From the NCBI RefSeq assembly GCF_001885585.1, contig NZ_LSRP01000095.1, positions 1 to 50,338 on the forward strand: a DNA stretch of 50,338 nt. The letters are read 5' to 3'. The stretch is from Pararhizobium antarcticum. Lineage in GTDB: Bacteria; Pseudomonadota; Alphaproteobacteria; Rhizobiales; Rhizobiaceae. Within the stretch, counting starts at the first letter, position 1. Each line of letters begins with the position of its first letter. Both the position numbers and the translations under genes were made by a program. The notes beneath the pieces are model-generated. The model did no database searches. It was not told where the DNA came from and saw nothing but the letters and a program-made list of their open reading frames with translations. Positions 34,249 to 43,717 of the stretch are shown one piece after another.

Positions 34249-34725
34249 CTATGCCATCTTCTCCGGCATTTGTCCAAGCAAACGATGCTTGAGCAGCAGA
34301 GCAAGGTGATTTCTGACCTCACGATAGGCCGAAACGATCTGTTCGCGCGTGCCGGTCGCGACCGTCGGATCGGGGGTCGGCCAATAGACCACATCGATTG
34401 CCATTGATCGTGTCAGTTCCAGCGCCGCATGATGCGCCTCCGGCGCCAGTGTGACGATCAGGTCGAAATAGTCGTCTTCCAGTTCGTCCAGCGTGTGCGG
34501 CTGGTGGCGACCGACCGTCAAGCCGATCTCTTCCAGGACGACATCGACGAAGGGATCACGCTCGCCCGGTCGAACGCCGGCCGAAGCGACATAGGTTCCA
34601 GCCGGCATCATCGCCTTGGCCAGCGCCTCGGCCATCGGCGAGCGGATCGCATTCATGCCGCACATGAACAGCACGGAACGGGGCGCCTTCCTTTCCTCAG
34701 CCGGGTTTGCGAAGGGCGCCATCAT
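34249..34725 (-). CDS. Low-molecular-weight protein-tyrosine-phosphatase/arsenate-reductase-like protein
   Basis: This 158-residue protein has the P-loop C22-x5-R28-S (C-G-M-N-A-I-R-S) that defines this family, near the N terminus, and a general-acid-type D-P-T motif near residue 118. The gene neighbours are typical for the rhizobial hisD region, where this phosphatase is conserved but its substrate is not known. It lacks obvious extra Cys residues of thioredoxin-linked arsenate reductases, so a phosphatase role is favoured. It starts 5 bases after the UPF0262 gene. Confidence 0.88.
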   Translation of the reverse strand: MMAPFANPAEERKAPRSVLFMCGMNAIRSPMAEALAKAMMPAGTYVASAGVRPGERDPFVDVVLEEIGLTVGRHQPHTLDELEDDYFDLIVTLAPEAHHAALELTRSMAIDVVYWPTPDPTVATGTREQIVSAYREVRNHLALLLKHRLLGQMPEKMA

Positions 34726-34730
34726 CGCCT

Positions 34731-35201
34731 CTATCCGCGCCAGTAGAGGACACAGACGAGTGTGAAGAGACGGCGTGCCGTATCAAAATCGAGTTTGATC
34801 TTGCCGGAAAGCCGGTCCATCAGCGTCTGCGATCCCTCGTTGTGAATGCCCCGCCGACCCATGTCGATGGCTTCGATCTGGCTTGGCGTAGAGGCGCGGA
34901 TCGCCTCGTAATAACTTTCGCAGATCATGAAATAGTCCTTCACGATCCGCCGGAACGGCGTCAGCGACAGGATGTGGGTCGCCACAGCCTCGCCCGTCTC
35001 CGTCGTGATGGCAAAAACCAGCCGTTTCTCGATCAGCGAAAGGTTCAGCCGATAGGGGCCGCCGGGGTGGCCGGCAGGCTCGAAACTGTTTTCCTCGATG
35101 AGATCGAAGATCGCCACTGCCCGTTCGTGCTCGACGTCCGGCGTCGAACGCCCGATCGTCTCGTCCAGCACGACATCGCAAAGACGATGGCTTCCGCTCA
35201 T
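34731..35201 (-). CDS. UPF0262 family protein, function unknown
   Basis: This 156-residue protein is a conserved alphaproteobacterial family always found near hisD. Typical segments are V-V-L-D-E-T-I-G near residue 10, [28 protein letters not shown] near 85 and [13 protein letters not shown] near 110. It has no signal peptide or membrane segment. The ATG overlaps the hisD stop in an ATGA junction. Confidence 0.9.
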   Translation of the reverse strand: MSGSHRLCDVVLDETIGRSTPDVEHERAVAIFDLIEENSFEPAGHPGGPYRLNLSLIEKRLVFAITTETGEAVATHILSLTPFRRIVKDYFMICESYYEAIRASTPSQIEAIDMGRRGIHNEGSQTLMDRLSGKIKLDFDTARRLFTLVCVLYWRG

Positions 35202-36502
35202 CCTTCATCCCCGAGATTGAGGCGGATGGCGACCGAGCGCGCATGGGCTTCCAGCCCCTCGGACCGGGCAAGGGCAATGGCCGCCGGCCCAAGCGTGCGC
35301 AGCTGCTCGACGCCCAGCCGCAGGATCGAGGTGCGCTTCATATAGTCGAGCACGCCGAGACCGGAGGAAAACCGTGCCGAGCGCGCCGTCGGCAGCACAT
35401 GGTTTGAGCCGCCGACATAATCGCCGATGACCTCCGGCGTGTGGCGTCCGACGAAGATGGCGCCGGCATTGCGGATCTTCGGGATCATCGCATCGGCATC
35501 GTCGAGCGCCAGCTCCAGATGTTCGGCGGCAATGCGATTGGCCAGCGGTACGGCATCCTCAAGGTCGGGGACGAGAATGACGGCGCCGAAATCGCGCCAG
35601 CTGGCGCTTGCCGTGTGCGCGCGCGGCAAGGTCTTCAACTGGCGCTCGACGGCGTTTTCGACGGCGGTGGCAAAGCCGGCATCGTTTGTGATCAGGATTG
35701 ACTGGGCACCGGTATCGTGCTCGGCCTGGGCGAGAAGATCGGCAGCGATCCAGTCGGGATCATTGCTGCCATCGGCGATGACAAGCACTTCGGACGGGCC
35801 GGCGATCATGTCGATGCCGACGGTGCCGAACACATGGCGCTTGGCGGCCGCCACATAGGCATTGCCCGGGCCCATGATCTTGGCGACCGGCGCGATCGTT
35901 TCCGTGCCATAGGCAAGCGCTGCGATCGCCTGCGCACCGCCGATGCGGTAGATTTCCTCGACGCCGGCCATGCGGGCGGCGGCCAGCACCGCCGGATTGA
36001 TCTGGCCGTCTTTCGCCGGGACCACCATGACGATGCGCGGCACGCCGGCAACGCGGGCCGGCAGCGCGTTCATCAGAACCGAACTCGGATAGCTGGCGGT
36101 GCCACCCGGCACATAGAGGCCGACGGCGTCGATCGGCGTCCAGCGCGAGCCAAGCCCGACGCCCATCGCGTCCTCGTAGATATCGTCCTTGGGCAATTGC
36201 CGGCGATGATGCGCCTCGATGCGAACGGCCGCCACCTTGAGCGCGCCGAGAACCTCCGGCTCGACAAGGGCGATCGCCGCATCGATCTCTGCCTCTGTAA
36301 CGGCCATTGCGGTTTCGGAAAAATCGATACCGTCGAAGCGTTTGGAATAATCGGCAAGCGCCGCATCGCCGCGCAGGCGGACATCGTCGATGATCGTGCG
36401 CACGGTTGCGTTCACGTCCTCGGACACTTCACGCTTGGTGGTGAGAAAGGCGGCGAAACGCGTTTCGAAGTCGCCGTCGAGAAAATCCAGCCTGATAGCC
36501 AA
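35198..36502 (-). CDS. hisD: Histidinol dehydrogenase
   Basis: HisD oxidises L-histidinol to L-histidine in two NAD-dependent steps. The 434-residue protein has [10 protein letters not shown] near residue 130, I-M-G-P-G-N-A-Y-V near 210, [10 protein letters not shown] near 235, A-E-H-D-T-G-A-Q near 260 with Zn-linked residues, A-E-H-L-E-L near 330 and G-G-S-N-H-V-L-P-T near 370. The best start is a TTG at 36502 (A-I-R-L-D-F follows), with AAGGA 10 bases upstream. A longer frame upstream has no similarity. The protein is complete. Confidence 0.95.
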   Translation of the reverse strand: MAIRLDFLDGDFETRFAAFLTTKREVSEDVNATVRTIIDDVRLRGDAALADYSKRFDGIDFSETAMAVTEAEIDAAIALVEPEVLGALKVAAVRIEAHHRRQLPKDDIYEDAMGVGLGSRWTPIDAVGLYVPGGTASYPSSVLMNALPARVAGVPRIVMVVPAKDGQINPAVLAAARMAGVEEIYRIGGAQAIAALAYGTETIAPVAKIMGPGNAYVAAAKRHVFGTVGIDMIAGPSEVLVIADGSNDPDWIAADLLAQAEHDTGAQSILITNDAGFATAVENAVERQLKTLPRAHTASASWRDFGAVILVPDLEDAVPLANRIAAEHLELALDDADAMIPKIRNAGAIFVGRHTPEVIGDYVGGSNHVLPTARSARFSSGLGVLDYMKRTSILRLGVEQLRTLGPAAIALARSEGLEAHARSVAIRLNLGDEG

Positions 36503-36567
36503 TGCCGTGACGTCCTTGCTTTCCAAAGCCGGAAGCCGCCGCGAACGGCCCGGCCACCGGCAGTCTG

Positions 36568-37008
36568 TCAATCGCCGGTCGGGTGCCGGGGTTTGAAACT
36601 GGTTTCCCATGCTCCGCCGGTATCCGCAAGCTGAACCTCGATACATTCCACATCGAGGAGGATCGAGGCCTCGCCGGCCAGCACGAGTTCGAGCGTGCCT
36701 TCCGGCCCATCGCCAGCCTGTTCGAACTGGAGCGCGAGGAGCGCCAGCACCTTTTCCGTATCGGTGCGGCTGAAGCCGATGGAGCGGACAGAGCGGACGC
36801 GTTTGAACAAGAGCACGGCGCGACGACGCTCGAAGGCATTGCCGCGGCGCTCTGCAGTTTCCCAGACGAACCGGTTGACGACGACGCTAAACTGGCCGGA
36901 GCGGCCATCATAGGCCAGCCCCGGAACCTTCAGCACCGCATCCTGGACATGGGCGGAGACAACCCCCAGATCCTCGGCGTCCAGCGCCATCAGCTTCAGA
37001 TTGTCCAT
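36568..37008 (-). CDS. DUF2948 family protein
   Basis: This 146-residue protein starts M-D-N-L-K-L-M-A-L-D-A-E-D-L with AGGA six bases upstream. It matches the alphaproteobacterial DUF2948 family, which lies between murA and hisD. Motifs include V-V-S-A-H-V-Q-D-A-V near residue 17, a W-E-T-A-E-R-R segment near 50 and L-D-V-E-C-I-E-V near 120. It is a soluble protein of unknown function. Confidence 0.88.
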   Translation of the reverse strand: MDNLKLMALDAEDLGVVSAHVQDAVLKVPGLAYDGRSGQFSVVVNRFVWETAERRGNAFERRRAVLLFKRVRSVRSIGFSRTDTEKVLALLALQFEQAGDGPEGTLELVLAGEASILLDVECIEVQLADTGGAWETSFKPRHPTGD

Positions 37009-37113
37009 GCTCTTCCTGTTCCTTGTTCGGCGGATAATGCGCCGCGATCTGCCAGAGGAGATAGGACGCCAGGGACCAAACCGCAACAGGAGCGAAACCC
37101 GGAGGGATGCCGG

Positions 37114-38406
37114 TCAGTCGCTGACGCGCTCAACATTGGCACCGCAGGCGTTGAGTTTTTCTTCCAGCCGTTCGAAGCCACGATCGAGATGGTAGACGCG
37201 CGAGACCATGGTCTCGCCTTCCGCCACAAGGCCGGCGATCACAAGCGACACCGAGGCGCGCAAGTCGGTTGCCATCACCGGCGCGCCCTTGAGCTTCGAG
37301 ACACCTTCGATCTTCGCCGTCTGGCCCGAAAGCGAGATCTTGGCACCCAGACGGGCCAGTTCCTGGACATGCATGAAACGGTTTTCGAAAATCGTCTCGG
37401 TGATATGCGACACGCCGTTGGACATTGTCATAAGGCCCATGAACTGCGCCTGCAGATCGGTCGGGAAGCCCGGAAAGGGATCCGTCACCACATCGACCGG
37501 CTTGATCGCGCCGCCATTGCGCACAACGCGCAGGCCGGTTTCGGTCTGGGTGATCGTCGCACCGGCGCGGCGGACCGCCTCGAGCGCCGTTTCCAGCAGC
37601 GCACCATCGGTGCCTTCAAGCACGACATCGCCGCCGGTCATGGCAACGGCCATCGCATAGGTGCCGGTCTCGATGCGGTCCGGCAGGACGCGGTGGCGCG
37701 CGCCCGACAGCGACGATACGCCCTCGATGGTGATCGTGCTGGTGCCGTGGCCGCTGATCTTTGCACCCATGGCGATCAGGCAGTTGGCGAGATCGACAAC
37801 CTCCGGCTCGCGGGCGGCATTGCCGATCACGGTCTGGCCATTGGCAAGGGTCGCTGCCATCATCATCACATGGGTGGCGCCGACCGAGACCTTCGGAAAG
37901 ACATAGCGCGCGCCGACAAGGCCGCCCTTCGGCGCCGTTGCATTGATGTAGCCGCTGTCGATTTCGATATTGGCGCCGAGCGCCGTCAGCGCTTCGATGA
38001 ACAGGTCAACCGGCCGGGTGCCGATGGCACAGCCGCCCGGCAGCGACACGCGGGCTCTGCCCTCGCGCGCCAGTAGCGGGCCAATCACCCAGAAGCTCGC
38101 GCGCATCTTCGACACCAGCTCGTAGGGCGCCGTCGTATCGGTGATCGTGCGGCAGGTGAAATGGATGGTGCGCGAATAGCTTTCGCCCTGGCGCTCGCGG
38201 CGACCATTGACCGAGACATCGACGCCATGATTGCCGAGAATGCGCAAAAGCTGCTCGACATCGGCCAGGTGCGGCACGTTTTCCAACGTCAGCGTGTCGT
38301 CGGTCAAAAGCGACGCAATCATCAGCGGCAGGGCTGCGTTCTTCGCGCCGGAGATCGGAATGATGCCGTGAAGCTCGTTGCCGCCCGTAATTCTGATACG
38401 ATCCAT
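37114..38406 (-). CDS. murA: UDP-N-acetylglucosamine 1-carboxyvinyltransferase
   Basis: MurA transfers enolpyruvate from PEP to UDP-GlcNAc, the first committed step of peptidoglycan synthesis. The 430-residue protein has Lys22 in S-G-A-K-N-A, the catalytic Cys126 in [13 protein letters not shown], and D-L-R-A-S near the C terminus. The Cys predicts fosfomycin sensitivity of this enzyme. The start M-D-R-I-R-I-T-G-G at 38406 matches the family; the open frame upstream does not. Confidence 0.96.
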   Translation of the reverse strand: MDRIRITGGNELHGIIPISGAKNAALPLMIASLLTDDTLTLENVPHLADVEQLLRILGNHGVDVSVNGRRERQGESYSRTIHFTCRTITDTTAPYELVSKMRASFWVIGPLLAREGRARVSLPGGCAIGTRPVDLFIEALTALGANIEIDSGYINATAPKGGLVGARYVFPKVSVGATHVMMMAATLANGQTVIGNAAREPEVVDLANCLIAMGAKISGHGTSTITIEGVSSLSGARHRVLPDRIETGTYAMAVAMTGGDVVLEGTDGALLETALEAVRRAGATITQTETGLRVVRNGGAIKPVDVVTDPFPGFPTDLQAQFMGLMTMSNGVSHITETIFENRFMHVQELARLGAKISLSGQTAKIEGVSKLKGAPVMATDLRASVSLVIAGLVAEGETMVSRVYHLDRGFERLEEKLNACGANVERVSD

Positions 38407-38551
38407 ATGGTTCCTACGGGCCGTGCCCGCCTTTCCTAAGCAGTCCGTGCATGTGAAGGTGCGCCTCCTTAAAGGATACGCAGCGAAAATAGAAGCCTTG
38501 CCGACAGGCGGGGCGCGACAGGTGGCGCGCGATCGCCCCACCCTGGCTTGA

Positions 38552-38779
38552 CTAATCCGCAGAATCGTCCGTTTTTGCGGCAGGCAGGCCAAAGGTCTCG
38601 TCGGCCGCCCCGGCACGACGGGCGCGGCCCTGCTGCTTGCGCCGCATGAGATTGTCGCGCAGCGTCTTTGCCGCACGGGCCTTGCGCTCCTCTGCGCGCC
38701 GGCGCACCTCAGGGCTCATGCCCTCATCGTCGGCCAAAGCGCTCACTGATCTGTCCGTCTGGTCGTCATCCTGCTGCAT
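38552..38779 (-). CDS. Small highly charged hypothetical protein upstream of murA
   Basis: This 75-residue protein is rich in Arg, Lys, Asp and Ala, with a helical core [15 protein letters not shown] near residues 25-40 and an acidic end. It has no cysteine or membrane segment. Similar short charged proteins occur upstream of murA in rhizobia as far as I recall. The ribosome site is weak, but the frame ends naturally and no competing frame is better. Confidence 0.6.
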   Translation of the reverse strand: MQQDDDQTDRSVSALADDEGMSPEVRRRAEERKARAAKTLRDNLMRRKQQGRARRAGAADETFGLPAAKTDDSAD

Positions 38780-38938
38780 GGTCCGTCAAATAGCGCAAAT
38801 GCACGGGCACCGGTAGTCTGTCTCCGGTTTTCCCCCGATGATGATGGAAACTGCGATTTGCTGCTTGCGCTCCCCGGAAAGCTATGGCAATAGGCCCTCG
38901 CTCCACATGGAACGGACACTGATCCGCTTCTGCACGAT

Positions 38939-39013
38939 GCTGCTATAGCTCAGGGGTAGAGCACTCCCTTGGTAAGGGAGAGGCCGAGAGTTCAAATCTC
39001 TCTAGCAGCACCA
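38939..39013 (+). tRNA. tRNA-Thr (anticodon GGT), CCA encoded
   Basis: A complete cloverleaf of 75 bases is present. The acceptor stem is GCTGCTA/TAGCAGC, the D-arm is AGCTCAGGGGTAGAGC, the anticodon stem CTCCC/GGGAG closes the loop TTGGTAA with anticodon GGT, the T-arm contains GTTCAAATC, the discriminator is A and the CCA is encoded. TTTTT follows the CCA and may help termination. Confidence 0.97.
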
Positions 39014-39191
39014 TTTTTCCGAACTGATATCGACAGAGTGCCTTCGGGTCTGGCTTCTCGGCCATTGCAGACGTCATTTCCGGTCGACTGATGTCCGGGT
39101 TTCAGCGTTGCGATTGCCGCACCTTCGGCGTCCTGTGACAGAAGCGGAAGAGCGGCACTCTCTTTTTATGGCATTGGGCAGGCTAACCAGT

Positions 39192-41111
39192 TCAGAAATC
39201 CTGCCATTGGTCTGTTTTCAGGGCATTGTTTCCCTGGAAGGCACCTGAAACGCGATTGATCAACCGGCGTGCCGGCGAGGCTGGAGCGCCGTGATGGCTT
39301 GCGCCGCCCGCACCATTCCGCATTGCTGCGCCGGCCTGGTCCCGGCCAACCTCGAACCGGCCGAGCAGGTGGAAGAGCGCCTCAGCCTCCTTGGCCAGCG
39401 AGTGACTGGCGGCCGTCGATTGCTCGACCATCGCTGCATTCTGCTGGGTTCCCTGGTCCATCGTGTTCACCGCATGATTGATTTCCTTGAGGCCGGTTGC
39501 CTGTTCCTTGGAACTCTCGACGATCGCGCTGACATTGAGACTGACCGCCTGAACCTGGGACACGATCTTTTCCAGCGCCTTGCCGGTCTCCGTGACGAGA
39601 TCAACCCCATTCTTGACCTGCTCGCCGGACTTGCTGATCAGTGCCTTGATCTCCTTGGCCGCATTTGCCGACCGCTGCGCCAGTTCCCGCACCTCCTGGG
39701 CCACGACTGCAAAGCCCTTGCCGGCATCGCCCGCACGCGCTGCCTCGACGCCCGCATTGAGGGCGAGCAAGTTGGTCTGGAAGGCGATTTCATCGATCAC
39801 CCCAATGATGTTGGAAATCTCGTTGGAGGAGGTCTTGATATCGTGCATGGCATGCACCGCGCGGCTGACGATCTCACCCGAATGCTCTGCCGATTGGCGG
39901 GTCTGGATCACCAGCCTGCCTGCTTCGTCGGCGCGACGGCTGGAATCGGAGACGGTGATTGTGATCTGTTCGAGGGCGGCGGCCGTTTCCTCGACGGACG
40001 CGGCCTGCTGTTCGGTCCGCTTCGACAGATCGTCCGCCGCGGCGCGGACCTGGTTGGAGCCAGAAGCGATCGCCTGGGCGTTCTGCCCGACGCTGCGCAT
40101 GGCGTCTTCGAGTTTGGAAACGGCTTCATTGAAATTGGCACGCACCGAATCGAGACGCTCGACAAAGGTTTCGGATATGCGGAAGTTCAACTTGCCATCT
40201 GCCAGCTGGCCAAGGGCATGTCCGATGCTGTCGACGGCAAACCTTACCTCCGCAGCTTCCTGCACCTGCAGGCGCTCACGCTCGACCCGTTCGCTCTCCG
40301 ACAGCTTCCGATTGGACGCGGCGTCCTGTTCGAGCTGGACCCGTTCGCGGGCATTGTCGCGAAAAATCGCAACGGTCGTCGCCATTGTGCCGATTTCGTC
40401 CTTCCGGCCTTCACCGTAGATTTCAACATCCAGATTGCCATTTGCCAGCTTGCTCATGGCGCCGGAAATGGAATTGACCGGGCGTATGACGCCGGCGATG
40501 ACTGTCCATACGGAGAAGATGGCAACAAAAGCGGCGCCAAGCGACAGCGTCAACATGAAGTTTGTCAGGAAGCTCTTCAGGCTGTTGCCCTCGTCCAGCT
40601 TCTCCTTGGCAACCCGGATCTGCAGTTCCACAAGCTTGGAGATGTCCCCGCCGAGCGGATCGATCGTCGCATACAGCTTGGAGTCAACAAAGCCTACCAG
40701 TGCGGCGGCATCCTTGGCCGAAAGGATCTTTAAAAGCTCCTGCACGCCCGCATCTGCTTTTTGCCGCTCCAGATCGAAGCTATCCGCGATCTGCTTTTCT
40801 TCTGCCGTCAGCGTTGTCGCGAGGTAGATCGTCCATTGTTCGTTGATAGCCGCCAGCGCCGTGTTGATGCTGTAAACGCCCATTTCCGGCGTCAGGGCTC
40901 CACTGCGAACCTTGTGGGCGGTGTCGACAATGTTGACAGCGTAGCTGTCACTGATGATCTTCAGCTGCTCCATGGGCTCGACGCGATCAACGACAATGGC
41001 GTTGGCGAGCTTTGACTGTTCTTGCAAGGCGTAGAAGGCAAAGGAGGATATGACGACGATGACGGTTGTCAGCAACGAGATGCAGGTGAGTAGGCGAATG
41101 CGTATGGACAT
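39192..41111 (-). CDS. Methyl-accepting chemotaxis protein with C-terminal CheR-docking pentapeptide
   Basis: This 639-residue receptor has a first membrane helix at about residues 9-30 and a helical periplasmic ligand domain to about 190. A second helix lies near 195-215, followed by HAMP-type regions ([11 protein letters not shown] and a second further on). The signalling domain contains the hairpin tip [20 protein letters not shown]. The last five residues are Q-W-Q-D-F, matching the x-W-x-x-F tether for CheR/CheB. I chose the ATG at 41111 with AGAGG six bases upstream. It stands alone, outside the chemotaxis operon. Confidence 0.93.
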   Translation of the reverse strand: MSIRIRLLTCISLLTTVIVVISSFAFYALQEQSKLANAIVVDRVEPMEQLKIISDSYAVNIVDTAHKVRSGALTPEMGVYSINTALAAINEQWTIYLATTLTAEEKQIADSFDLERQKADAGVQELLKILSAKDAAALVGFVDSKLYATIDPLGGDISKLVELQIRVAKEKLDEGNSLKSFLTNFMLTLSLGAAFVAIFSVWTVIAGVIRPVNSISGAMSKLANGNLDVEIYGEGRKDEIGTMATTVAIFRDNARERVQLEQDAASNRKLSESERVERERLQVQEAAEVRFAVDSIGHALGQLADGKLNFRISETFVERLDSVRANFNEAVSKLEDAMRSVGQNAQAIASGSNQVRAAADDLSKRTEQQAASVEETAAALEQITITVSDSSRRADEAGRLVIQTRQSAEHSGEIVSRAVHAMHDIKTSSNEISNIIGVIDEIAFQTNLLALNAGVEAARAGDAGKGFAVVAQEVRELAQRSANAAKEIKALISKSGEQVKNGVDLVTETGKALEKIVSQVQAVSLNVSAIVESSKEQATGLKEINHAVNTMDQGTQQNAAMVEQSTAASHSLAKEAEALFHLLGRFEVGRDQAGAAMRNGAGGASHHGAPASPARRLINRVSGAFQGNNALKTDQWQDF

Positions 41112-41786
41112 GATGCCTCTGTAGCCGTGAGAATGTTTCAAGACTTCGCAGCCATTGAAGGCAACATTGACGCCTGCTCTTCCTTTTCCAATTGCGCTTT
41201 GTAGCACGACTGTAAAATCTCAAACGTCCCCTGTCGCTCCCGGCCCCGCTACGATCGACTTTAAAGGCTTACCTGTTAAGCAGCCCCTAATGGTCGTGAG
41301 CAAATGCTGCAGGTACAGACAATAACTCGCAAAAATGTGCCATTCGAAAACGGAGCATCCGCTCTCTGTAATATCCAAGATTGCATGGCCGAACCAGACC
41401 CATCAATGATGGGATGACGGGTTGCCGGGAGCCGGAATGAAGACTTGCAAAGCCCGCCGTTCAGAGAGCGATTTGAACGATTGACCGGAACTTGCTTCCA
41501 TCAAGATGCATCCTATCGAGAGCGATCTCAACAAACTGCGCCGCTACAGCCGATAATCGGGAAAGAGGAGGCAGGCACGCTGTCGCGCTTGCAACGGGTT
41601 AGCACCACCACCAACCCGGCGAGGACATTGACCGTCATTGTATCACTTCGACCTCGTCGTTGAGCCGACGTTTCTGCAGCCTTGGCGACCCAAATGCCGT
41701 CTAGAGGCTCAATGGCTCCGCAAGCACGCTGGTCAGCGGCAGTGGTCAAAGTCGCAGCGGCGCGATCGTCAGTCGCAAAATCCGTC
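41112..41786. other. Gene-poor stretch upstream of the chemoreceptor
   Basis: About 675 bases hold no gene I can support. The first 200 bases should carry the chemoreceptor promoter. A 36-codon minus-strand frame starting at 41640 (M-T-V-N-V-L-A-G-L-V-V-V-L) has a hydrophobic start but a badly spaced ribosome site. The rest looks like decayed coding sequence. Confidence 0.4.
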
Positions 41787-41906
41787 TCAGGTGTCGAGAC
41801 CGCGCGCTCTCAGAACACGTCGGACCTCGCGCTCGCGCGAGGCTACCATTGCGACCCACATCTTCTGGCGGAACATAGCGAATTTCGATTGCTGAATTGG
41901 CTTCAT
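41787..41906 (-). CDS. Small basic protein of 39 residues, function unknown
   Basis: A frame of 39 codons starts at an ATG (41904-41906) with GAGGAA eight bases upstream, a strong site for this genome. The product is basic and helical, with the core K-F-A-M-F-R-Q-K-M-W-V-A-M-V-A-S-R-E-R-E followed by R-R-V-L-R-A-R. The alternation of hydrophobic and basic residues suggests an amphipathic helix that could bind membrane or nucleic acid. It is too short for usual gene finders. It lies in otherwise decayed DNA, so a remnant cannot be excluded. Confidence 0.45.
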   Translation of the reverse strand: MKPIQQSKFAMFRQKMWVAMVASREREVRRVLRARGLDT

Positions 41907-41937
41907 CACAACATTCCTCGTCTCTACACGTCCCGCA

Positions 41938-42440
41938 TCATGCCTGACGCTCTCGCAGGTCTGAAACGCGATTTTTGCATTGCAGCATTGCGTGATGCGG
42001 CGGTTTATCGCGGGCAGCTGAGGCGCTTAGCGTCACGCCGTCAGCCGTCAGCCGTCAGTCAGCAGATCCAGGTTCTTGAAGTTCGGTTGGGATAACGCTG
42101 CGGGCATAGGCGGGCCGCGGCATTGCCCTGACGGAGGACGGCGAGCGTTACATCTCTATGATGGCCGACCAGATCGAACATATTGAAAGGGCCACCGGCA
42201 AGATCAGGGGCTTTCGGTCGGTGGAGACGTTGACCATCCGCGCCGTGCCGACCCTCTCCAACAGGTGGCTGCGGCCTCGATTGAGCGTGTTTCTCGATCA
42301 ACATTCCGACGTGGAAATCCGTCTCGACGGCACGAATGAACCGACAGACATCAACCAGGAACTGGTCGACCTTGACCTGAGGCTTGGGGATGGCCGCCGG
42401 CCAGTCCTTTTTGTCAAAGGCCTCCATGAACATGCCGCGA
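41938..42440 (+). pseudogene. Broken LysR-family transcriptional regulator
   Basis: The first part encodes a LysR winged-helix end (S-A-V-S-Q-Q-I-Q-V-L-E-V-R-L-G) and stops at 42093-42095. The next part, in another frame from about 42110, continues as R-G-I-A-L-T-E-D-G-E-R-Y-I-S and a LysR effector domain (R-A-V-P-T-L-S-N-R-W-L-x-P-R-L, then D-L-D-L-R-L-G-D-G-R). After about 42430 the similarity ends, well short of full length. Frameshift, stop and C-terminal loss make it a pseudogene of a GcvA-like regulator. Codon runs such as a repeated CCGTCAG near 42040 mark a possible slippage site. Confidence 0.7.
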
Positions 42441-42782
42441 AATACGGCGGTGACGATGATATCGTCTCCTCCCGGAGAACGCGGCAACCTGCCCGCGCCT
42501 CTCCCGGCCGCCGCCCACAGCGGCTTGTCCGGAGACATTATGGTGGACAGGAAATTAGCTCAATTTAGAAGAACCGACGATATTGTCAGAAATTCCACGC
42601 AACTGAAGCAACAGCGTTCGGCATTGTCGTTGCCGGATGCCACCTCTCGTCGCGACGGTTTGACATTTTCGGGTAACATCTCTGCGAACCGCTCGGGTCG
42701 CAAGTTCCCCGTGCTTGCGTCTTCAACCTGCTTGTCTAACAGAAATGACGTTCGGCGACCGCGCACGGTCAAGCGGCGGCCT
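42441..42782. other. Decayed stretch between the LysR remnant and the ParA-like gene
   Basis: No frame here has a ribosome site and sensible composition. It is probably the worn right end of the same degraded segment. It contains the 3' end region of the minus-strand ParA-like transcript but no obvious terminator hairpin. Confidence 0.35.
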
Positions 42783-43505
42783 TCAAGCGGCGCTCTGCAG
42801 GCAGAGCTTGTCCTGACTGGCGACGGCTGCCACGGTCTTTGCCGGGACCAGACGTATGATTTCCCGTGCCAGGGTCTCGGCGTTTTCGCGGGCCTTGTCG
42901 AGATTGCTGACCTTGCGCGTGTCCATGGTGTAGAGCGTGCCGCCACAGCCGAAGATATCACGAAAAGCAGAGCGTTCGATGATCGGCGTGTCCAGAACGT
43001 TGACGTGCCGTGCTGCCAGCAATTCCTTGACGGATTGTAGCGCCCGCGTCGTCACCATCGAATTGACGCGGGTGAGAACGACGGAATGGGCAATGCGGAT
43101 ATCACCCTTCATCTTGAGATACTGCAGCAGTTCGATGACGTGCGCGCCGCCTTGTGCGTCCATGGCAGAGCCCTGGACGGGGATGATCACGTGATCCGAA
43201 TAGCCGATGGCTTTCGCCAGAAGGGTGTTGCGGGCGCCCGGCAAATCGACCAGCACATAGTCGACCGTGTCACGGTAATCGCGCACATGCTTGTCGATGG
43301 TGCTGTGTGTGACATAGGAAACCACCGACAATCCCGCCAGCGTCGCTGCATTCGATTTCTCGTACCATTGCGTGATCCAGTGTTGCGGATCGGCGTCGAG
43401 AATGGCTACCCTGAACCCTTGGCGCAGCAATTCGGTCGCCACCAACAGAACCGCGGTGGTCTTGCCGGCGCCGCCCTTGGTGTTGGCGAATGTAATGACG
43501 GGCAT
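42783..43505 (-). CDS. ParA/MinD-type ATPase
   Basis: This 240-residue protein has the deviant Walker A motif K-G-G-A-G-K-T-T at residues 10-17, A-I-L-D-A-D-P-Q near 38 and D-Y-V-L-V-D-L-P-G as Walker B near 85. Such ATPases position plasmids, chromosomes or protein clusters by surface gradients. No parB, no parS-like repeats and no replication gene accompany it. It lies 191 bases downstream of cheB on the same strand, which recalls the ParA homologues that place chemoreceptor arrays in other bacteria. The ATG at 43505 has GAGGA seven bases upstream; the longer frame upstream is not coding. A VirC1-like or orphan role is also possible. Confidence 0.88.
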   Translation of the reverse strand: MPVITFANTKGGAGKTTAVLLVATELLRQGFRVAILDADPQHWITQWYEKSNAATLAGLSVVSYVTHSTIDKHVRDYRDTVDYVLVDLPGARNTLLAKAIGYSDHVIIPVQGSAMDAQGGAHVIELLQYLKMKGDIRIAHSVVLTRVNSMVTTRALQSVKELLAARHVNVLDTPIIERSAFRDIFGCGGTLYTMDTRKVSNLDKARENAETLAREIIRLVPAKTVAAVASQDKLCLQSAA

Positions 43506-43672
43506 AGTCGATCCTCGACAGGGTTCTTGAGCCGGATCATCGCTCTGGAACGCGCCTCGACTGCATGGTGCGCCGCGATCATCTTTCCCAATTATGGTTA
43601 ACAAATCGTAAAATCAGCCCGGTCGATCGCCATGTCCGGGTCGATTGCCATGCCTTGCGGAACCTCCAAACC

Positions 43673-43717
43673 ATGGCGGACGTCCGGACCGGCATGTCAG
43701 TGCCGCTTGTCCGCCAT
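43673..43717 (-). terminator. Nested hairpins overlapping the cheB stop
   Basis: ATGGCGGAC (43673-43681) and GTCCGCCAT (43709-43717) are perfect nine-base complements. Inside them GGCA-CTGACA-TGCC forms a second small hairpin that includes the cheB stop codon. This is likely the transcript end or a stability element of the chemotaxis operon; no T-tract follows. Confidence 0.45.

Noticed and set aside
33233-34309. 358-codon plus-strand frame opposite maf and infA
   Set aside because: It is antisense to two housekeeping genes that are certain.
41528-41749. Minus-strand frame with a hydrophobic start at 41640
   Set aside because: The GAGG upstream is about 13 bases away, the product resembles no family, and the surrounding DNA is decayed. 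It is not called.
42158-42568. Plus-strand frame as a separate gene
   Set aside because: It is the second half of the broken LysR regulator, in a shifted frame and without a proper start. It was merged into the pseudogene.
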